Source of the DNA: Candidatus Thalassarchaeaceae archaeon
Lineage (GTDB): Archaea > Thermoplasmatota > Poseidoniia > Poseidoniales > Thalassarchaeaceae
Reading direction: 5' to 3'
Length of the DNA: 8,307 nt
NCBI GenBank assembly: GCA_030754395.1
Contig: JASMAJ010000032.1
Span: 1-8,307, forward strand
The notes beneath the pieces are model-generated. The model saw nothing but the letters and a program-made list of their open reading frames with translations. It was not told the DNA's origin and made no database searches. Below are positions 6,414 through 8,307 of this stretch, one piece after another. The translations under genes were made by a program, and so were the position numbers. The first letter of the stretch is position 1. Every line of letters begins with the position of its first letter.

Positions 6414-7145
6414 ATGTCCGATACCCTTCCTGTGCATGTGACCGTAGTAATTCCAACTCGCAATGAAGAGGCCGCTATCGTCGACACCATTCGTTCCGTT
6501 CCTAATGACGGATGGTGTGAAAAATTGGATTTTCTAATTGTTGATGGGAATTCGACTGATAGAACTTGTGAATTAGCAGAACAGGAAGGAGCTACTGTTT
6601 ACCGAGAACCTCGCAAAGGATATGGGCGAGCCTACAAAACTGGTTTTGTACTTGCTCCGGGTGAAATAATTATCACAATGGATGCAGATTGCACCTATCC
6701 TGGGGAAGAAGTCCCCAATTTGGTTAAGAAATTACTAGATGAAGATTTACAGTGGATTACTTGTGATCGATTAAGGAGGGCCGAAGAAGGAGCAATGCCA
6801 GGAATTCATGGATTTGGAAACTGGGTTCTTTCAACTACAGCTACCATCTTGTATTGGTATGGGATTCATGATTCTCAAAGTGGAATGTGGGTATTTAGGA
6901 AATCCATTTTCGAGGATGAAAGGGTGCGTCCGAAACACGATGGGATGCCACTATCTCAGGAATTCAAAATAAGAGCACGGCGATATCTGGGCAAGAAGAA
7001 GACTACAGAAGTTTCTGTACCTTATCGACCTCGTGTGGGTGAGGCTGAGATTAATACATGGGGAGATGGGTTGCTAAACCTAAGATTCCTCTTTACTCAT
7101 AGATTGGGCCTAACTCGTCAAGTGACACCTTGGGGTCCTGAATAA
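6414..7145 (+). CDS. GT2-family polyprenyl (dolichyl)-phosphate sugar synthase-like glycosyltransferase
   Basis: This 243-residue GT-A fold inverting glycosyltransferase of family 2 resembles the dolichyl-phosphate glucose/mannose synthase group, which loads a sugar from UDP- or GDP-sugar onto a polyprenyl phosphate at the cytoplasmic face of the membrane. Visible marks are VVIPTRNEE (11-19), VDGNSTDRT (43-51), the DAD metal motif (90-92) followed by TYPGE, HGFGNW (132-137), DSQSGMW (153-159), QEFKIRARR (182-190) and Y-R-P-R-x-GEAEI (204-212). There is no C-terminal membrane domain, so it is the short soluble or peripheral form. ATG 6414 lacks a Shine-Dalgarno and the transcript may be nearly leaderless. 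Divergent pairing with a GT4 fits lipid-linked glycan assembly for N-glycosylation or glycolipids. The family is firm; donor sugar and lipid acceptor are inferred. Confidence -1.
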   Translation: MSDTLPVHVTVVIPTRNEEAAIVDTIRSVPNDGWCEKLDFLIVDGNSTDRTCELAEQEGATVYREPRKGYGRAYKTGFVLAPGEIIITMDADCTYPGEEVPNLVKKLLDEDLQWITCDRLRRAEEGAMPGIHGFGNWVLSTTATILYWYGIHDSQSGMWVFRKSIFEDERVRPKHDGMPLSQEFKIRARRYLGKKKTTEVSVPYRPRVGEAEINTWGDGLLNLRFLFTHRLGLTRQVTPWGPE

Positions 7146-7159
7146 CCAATAAAACATAG

Positions 7160-7918
7160 TTATTGATTCTCTGCGTCGCTACCAGTTAATGGAGCAATGA
7201 TTTCGGAGGGAGGGATTCGATGTGCTCCGAATGAATTAATGGACTCATCACTAGGATATCCTAATGAAATTCCACAAAGTAATGAATATTGATTACTAAT
7301 TTCAAATTCTTCACGTACCGCGTCTTCCCATATCGCGACAGCACCTTGAGGACATGTTCCAAGCCCCTTAGAGTGGGCCGACAAAATGAGGTTCTGCATG
7401 AAAAGTCCAGCATCAGAAGCAGCAAACTTGCCTAATGTTTTGTGGGTAAACACAAATAACTCGACAGGGGCTCCAAAAAATTCGTAATTTCTTGCCCAAA
7501 ATGCATCGCGTCCAGTTTTGTCATCTCTACTTACTCCAAGAGAAGACATAAGATCCTCGCCAAGTCTCTGCGACCGAGGGATAAGGTCGGAATGGTACGG
7601 TTTTACTACAAGCCAGTTACTGGTTGGATGGCCGTAACGATGAAAAAATGCTTTGATCTTACCACGGATTCCTGCACCTTGAAAATCCTTCACAGCGTCC
7701 CATCTTCTTAGAAACTCCTCAGAGAGTCGACCTCTCACATCTCCTGTTGCCACTGCTACTAGAAACGGCCTAGTATTGCTCCAACTAGGTGCAGTAAGGC
7801 CGTCGGCGATTATTTCATGGATAATTTCCTCGGATACAGGAGTTGGTAAGAAATCGCGAGTTGAACGACGAGATGCTAAAAATGCACTAAAATCATCAGA
7901 ATCTGGATGAACAACCAT
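7160..7918 (-). CDS. Nitroreductase-family FMN oxidoreductase
   Basis: This 252-residue protein of the nitroreductase superfamily forms FMN-containing dimers that use NAD(P)H to reduce nitro compounds, quinones, flavins or other acceptors. The FMN-phosphate binding start is SRRSTRDF (16-23). APSWSNTRPF (43-52) is the second flavin-contacting motif. Later come GLGTCPQGAVAIW, the region contacting the flavin ring, and ISLGYPSDESIN near the C-terminus. A stretch of about 85 residues between the second and third motifs is longer than in the shortest family members and may form a substrate lid. ATG 7918 has no Shine-Dalgarno and may be leaderless. The gene converges with the GT2 across a 14-base gap and is divergent from a small membrane protein, so its neighbours give no hint of substrate. 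Family confident, substrate unknown. Confidence -1.
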   Translation of the reverse strand: MVVHPDSDDFSAFLASRRSTRDFLPTPVSEEIIHEIIADGLTAPSWSNTRPFLVAVATGDVRGRLSEEFLRRWDAVKDFQGAGIRGKIKAFFHRYGHPTSNWLVVKPYHSDLIPRSQRLGEDLMSSLGVSRDDKTGRDAFWARNYEFFGAPVELFVFTHKTLGKFAASDAGLFMQNLILSAHSKGLGTCPQGAVAIWEDAVREEFEISNQYSLLCGISLGYPSDESINSFGAHRIPPSEIIAPLTGSDAENQ

Positions 7919-7996
7919 TGTATCATGTTTAGGAATTCAGTTGAGTTCTTGAAGCGTTCTCCTTGTTATTCAGGAATGAAAGAGTCCACCAAATCA

Positions 7997-8002
7997 TTTA
8001 TC
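7997..8002 (+). promoter_or_regulatory. Possible TATA element for the small membrane gene
   Basis: TTTATC lies 24-29 bases before ATG 8026, the spacing expected of an archaeal TATA box serving a leaderless transcript. The match is weak, so the call rests mainly on position and on the lack of a good Shine-Dalgarno. Confidence -1.
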
Positions 8003-8025
8003 TCTCAAACATAAGTGAGAAGTCT

Positions 8026-8226
8026 ATGGCGAATATTATGGAAAACACTACATTCTTGTTCTTCGTAGCTATTATGCAGCCATTACTTTTTTTCATTTCA
8101 TTGGAGTATTTTGGTCTAAATGGAACTGCATTCATCACTGCAATTCTGATTATAATTCTGATTTTGTACTTCATCTGGATGTGGTATTCTGGCAAGATTC
8201 CCTTTGCAAGTGACGAAGAAGAGTGA
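8026..8226 (+). CDS. Small two-helix membrane protein with acidic tail, function unknown
   Basis: This gene encodes 66 residues from ATG 8026. The frame is open back to TTG 7963, but that extension is polar and has no start signal. A shorter start at ATG 8038 is possible. Two hydrophobic helices are visible, at about 9-27 (TFLFFVAIMQPLLFFISL) and 34-54 (GTAFITAILIIILILYFIWMW). They are followed by YSGKIPF and a closing acidic tail (SDEEE). There is no recognised family and there are no catalytic residues. It is divergent from the nitroreductase and converges with a minus-strand gene leaving the window. It resembles the 73-residue membrane protein at 1147-1368 in size and layout, but no sequence similarity is apparent. 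Confidence -1.
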   Translation: MANIMENTTFLFFVAIMQPLLFFISLEYFGLNGTAFITAILIIILILYFIWMWYSGKIPFASDEEE

Positions 8227-8249
8227 ATGATTTCAAGATCCCTTGCTCT

Positions 8250-8307
8250 CTATGATTCAGGATTTTCTTCCTCAAAGGCATCAGCAGCTGCAGTAATGAC
8301 CCCGAGG
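8250..8307 (-). CDS. C-terminal end of an unidentified minus-strand gene (truncated by window edge)
   Basis: Reading in from the right edge on the minus strand, 18 codons encode LGVITAAADAFEEENPES and then a TAG stop at 8250-8252. The alanine-rich helix followed by an acidic tail looks like a genuine protein end. The opposite strand is also open from ATG 8227 to the edge, but it gives a serine/alanine-rich peptide of the kind seen when a coding strand is read backwards. Too little is visible to name the product. Confidence -1.
   Translation of the reverse strand, partial: LGVITAAADAFEEENPES

Noticed and set aside
8227..8307. Plus-strand open frame from ATG 8227 to the window edge.
   Set aside because: The opposite strand gives a more protein-like end with an acidic tail and a stop. 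The plus-strand peptide looks like its antisense.
1..8307. CRISPR arrays, insertion sequences, tRNA genes, defence cassettes and long direct repeats.
   Set aside because: No repeated units, transposase motifs, tRNA-like cloverleaf or defence genes were seen by eye. The QueC-like domain recalls QueC relatives in some defence systems, but the neighbours here are metabolic.

Overview
This window looks archaeal, and the best guess is an uncultured marine euryarchaeote of the Marine Group II / Poseidoniales type (Thermoplasmatota). The reasons are a membrane-anchored tandem winged-helix regulator of the euryarchaeal 'NPGIHF...YHL..LE' type, a dolichyl-phosphate-sugar-synthase-like GT2, 7-deazaguanine genes consistent with archaeosine synthesis, GGAGG/GGTGA ribosome binding sites mixed with apparently leaderless starts, moderate-to-low GC and very tight gene packing. 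The taxonomic guess is inference; no 16S or marker gene is present.

Left part (1-1117, + strand): a reading frame that enters from outside the window encodes the C-terminal part of a QueC-like PP-loop domain. It continues without a stop into a complete methionine-R-sulfoxide reductase (MsrB). All four zinc cysteines of the QueC signature are replaced, while the MsrB zinc and catalytic cysteines are intact. A QueD/PTPS gene follows, with its strong Shine-Dalgarno inside the end of the fusion gene. The unit therefore joins preQ0 (archaeosine precursor) enzymes with a protein-repair enzyme.

Middle left (1147-2247, - strand): a small two-helix membrane protein lies downstream of a membrane-tethered DNA-binding regulator with two winged-helix domains. 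Divergent from it (2349-3985, + strand) is an aminopeptidase-T/M29-like protein that has lost its metal-binding His/HxD residues. It overlaps by 4 bp a thiamine-pyrophosphokinase-fold gene.

Middle right (3987-6282, - strand): a GT4 glycosyltransferase is followed 16 bp later by an AI-2E/PerM-family membrane transporter. Divergent from the GT4 is a GT2 polyprenyl-phosphate sugar synthase-like gene (6414-7145, + strand). Together these suggest a small envelope or glycolipid/N-glycosylation locus. Convergent to the GT2 is a nitroreductase-family flavoprotein (7160-7918, - strand).

Right edge: a 66-residue two-helix membrane protein (+ strand, possibly leaderless), then the last 18 codons of an unidentified - strand gene that leaves the window. 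No RNA genes, insertion sequences, CRISPR arrays or long repeats were seen, and no stretch over 300 bases is without a gene. The most unusual item is the QueC-like/MsrB fusion with a stripped zinc site, followed by the metal-site-less M29-like protein.
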